Shown here: positions 63,223 through 64,000 of the stretch, in pieces
Layout of the letters: each line of letters begins with the position of its first letter
Numbering within the stretch: the stretch's first letter is position 1
Program-made: the position numbers and the translations under genes
Assembly (NCBI RefSeq): GCF_016597725.1
Contig: NZ_VCGY01000005.1
Coordinates: 124,001-188,000, forward strand
Direction of reading: 5' to 3'
DNA length: 64,000 nt
Origin: Marinobacter sp. 1-4A
GTDB lineage: Bacteria > Pseudomonadota > Gammaproteobacteria > Pseudomonadales > Oleiphilaceae
The notes under the pieces: model-generated
What the model saw: only the letters and a program-made list of their open reading frames with translations
The model's database searches: none
Told to the model about the DNA's origin: nothing

Positions 63223-64000
63223 TCAAGCATCACCTTCTAATACCCCAGCTTATTCGTTTTTCTCCAACCGCTGGTTAAGCGCGGCAACCCTTTTGGTTGC
63301 CGGCGCCCTGCAAACCCTGACCTTCTCGCCCTTCCACTTCTGGTGGCTTGGGCCTGTGTCTGCGGTGCTTATTTTGCTGGTGACTATTCCCATACCAGCA
63401 AACAAACTTTTTCTTTCGGGTTTGCTAGTTGGCTTGGGCCTATTTGGCTCGGGTGCCACTTGGGTCTACATTAGTATCAGTGAATTCGGCAACACCTCCA
63501 TTCCCGTTTCAGTTTTGCTCACAGCGGCCTTTGTGGCGGTACTAGCTCTATTCCCGGCCCTCGCCTTCTGGTTCTGGGGCAAGCTGGCTAAACACAGCGC
63601 TGTACGGCGGCTGATTCTATTCCCAGCCATTTGGATTCTCGGCGACTGGCTCCGTGGCTGGTTATTAACAGGTTTTCCCTGGCTCTATCTTGGCACTGCC
63701 CATACCGACGGGCCATTGGCAGGGATGGCGCCCGTGGTCGGCGTTCACGGCCTCACCTTCGTGATCGCGGCAAGCGGTGCTGCCATTATCGCTGCAGGCT
63801 GGTTTATCGCGCAACAGCGCCTAATCAGCGCTGGAATCGTCGCAGTTGCGGCACTCACTCCTTGGCTTGCCGCCCCGGCGCTCAACCGGGTTGACTGGAC
63901 AGATATCAGTACCGAACCCACGTCTGTGGCCGCTATGCAGGGCAACATTCCGCAGCAGGTCAAGTGGGACCCGGAGTTTCTGAAGGACCAGATCGTGGCT
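63212..64000 (+). CDS. lnt: Apolipoprotein N-acyltransferase, 3' truncated by window
   Basis: The first 263 residues of Lnt, which adds the third acyl chain to lipoproteins in the inner membrane. Several membrane helices are seen in the first 225 residues, including FSPFHFWWLGPVSA and the GDWLRGWLLTGFPWL signature, followed by the start of the nitrilase-like catalytic domain (VAAMQGNIPQQVKWDPEFL). The GTG start overlaps the corC stop by 11 bp with AGGTAA upstream. The gene continues beyond base 64000. Confidence 0.93.
   Translation, partial: MSPDQASPSNTPAYSFFSNRWLSAATLLVAGALQTLTFSPFHFWWLGPVSAVLILLVTIPIPANKLFLSGLLVGLGLFGSGATWVYISISEFGNTSIPVSVLLTAAFVAVLALFPALAFWFWGKLAKHSAVRRLILFPAIWILGDWLRGWLLTGFPWLYLGTAHTDGPLAGMAPVVGVHGLTFVIAASGAAIIAAGWFIAQQRLISAGIVAVAALTPWLAAPALNRVDWTDISTEPTSVAAMQGNIPQQVKWDPEFLKDQIVA

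Overview
The window looks like core chromosome of a marine gammaproteobacterium of the Marinobacter/Alteromonadales-Pseudomonadales type. This is inferred from Pseudomonas-like gene order in several blocks (kdsD-kdsC-lptCAB-rpoN-hpf-ptsN-rapZ-ptsO; rng-maf-mreDCB diverging from gatCAB; mlaFEDCB-ibaG-murA-hisGDC; pycR/pycA-pycB; phoH-ybeY-corC-lnt) and from a DUF1302/DUF1329 pair with a MalT-type regulator. I saw no rRNA, tRNA, CRISPR array, phage or transposase gene.

Layout. 0-7.5 kb: a hybrid histidine kinase, yacG, a YfaZ-like porin, a large unknown lipoprotein, a Bax-type glucosaminidase and a PlsC-type acyltransferase. 7.5-13.7 kb (minus): a LuxR/MalT-type regulator and the DUF1329/DUF1302 envelope pair. 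13.9-16.4 kb: zapE, yhcB and a Nif3-family gene. 16.5-24.2 kb (minus): one long probable operon from mlaF to hisC, covering outer-membrane lipid asymmetry, murA and three histidine genes. 24.5-33.9 kb (plus): Kdo synthesis, LPS transport, rpoN, the nitrogen phosphotransferase genes, mgtE and darP. 33.9-42.2 kb (minus): yhdP, rng, maf, mreDCB. 42.5-47.3 kb (plus): a BON-MscS channel and gatCAB. 47.5-51.8 kb: pycR diverging from pycA-pycB. 51.9-58.9 kb: rimO (minus), a PilZ protein, cysDN, yejK and trmH. 59.2-64 kb: miaB, phoH, ybeY, corC and the start of lnt, which runs off the window.

Much of the window is cell-envelope biology: Mla, Lpt, Kdo, MurA, Mre, YhdP, Lnt and Bax.

The most unusual signal lies between genes. 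Four intergenic elements (16433-16542, 47323-47424, 58910-59021, 60741-60853) share one design. Each has a 24-29 bp inverted repeat whose sequence is largely private to that copy, enclosing a conserved core of two small hairpins. All eight loops read CA-W-GGA-Y-G, the pattern recognised by CsrA/RsmA-family RNA-binding proteins, and the two GGA triplets are exactly 24 nt apart in all four copies. A second family with a different core (56746-56834 and 58033-58120) brackets yejK, whose codon use differs sharply from its neighbours. Other points worth a look are an AUU start inferred for mreC and a degenerate APS-kinase-like tail on CysN.
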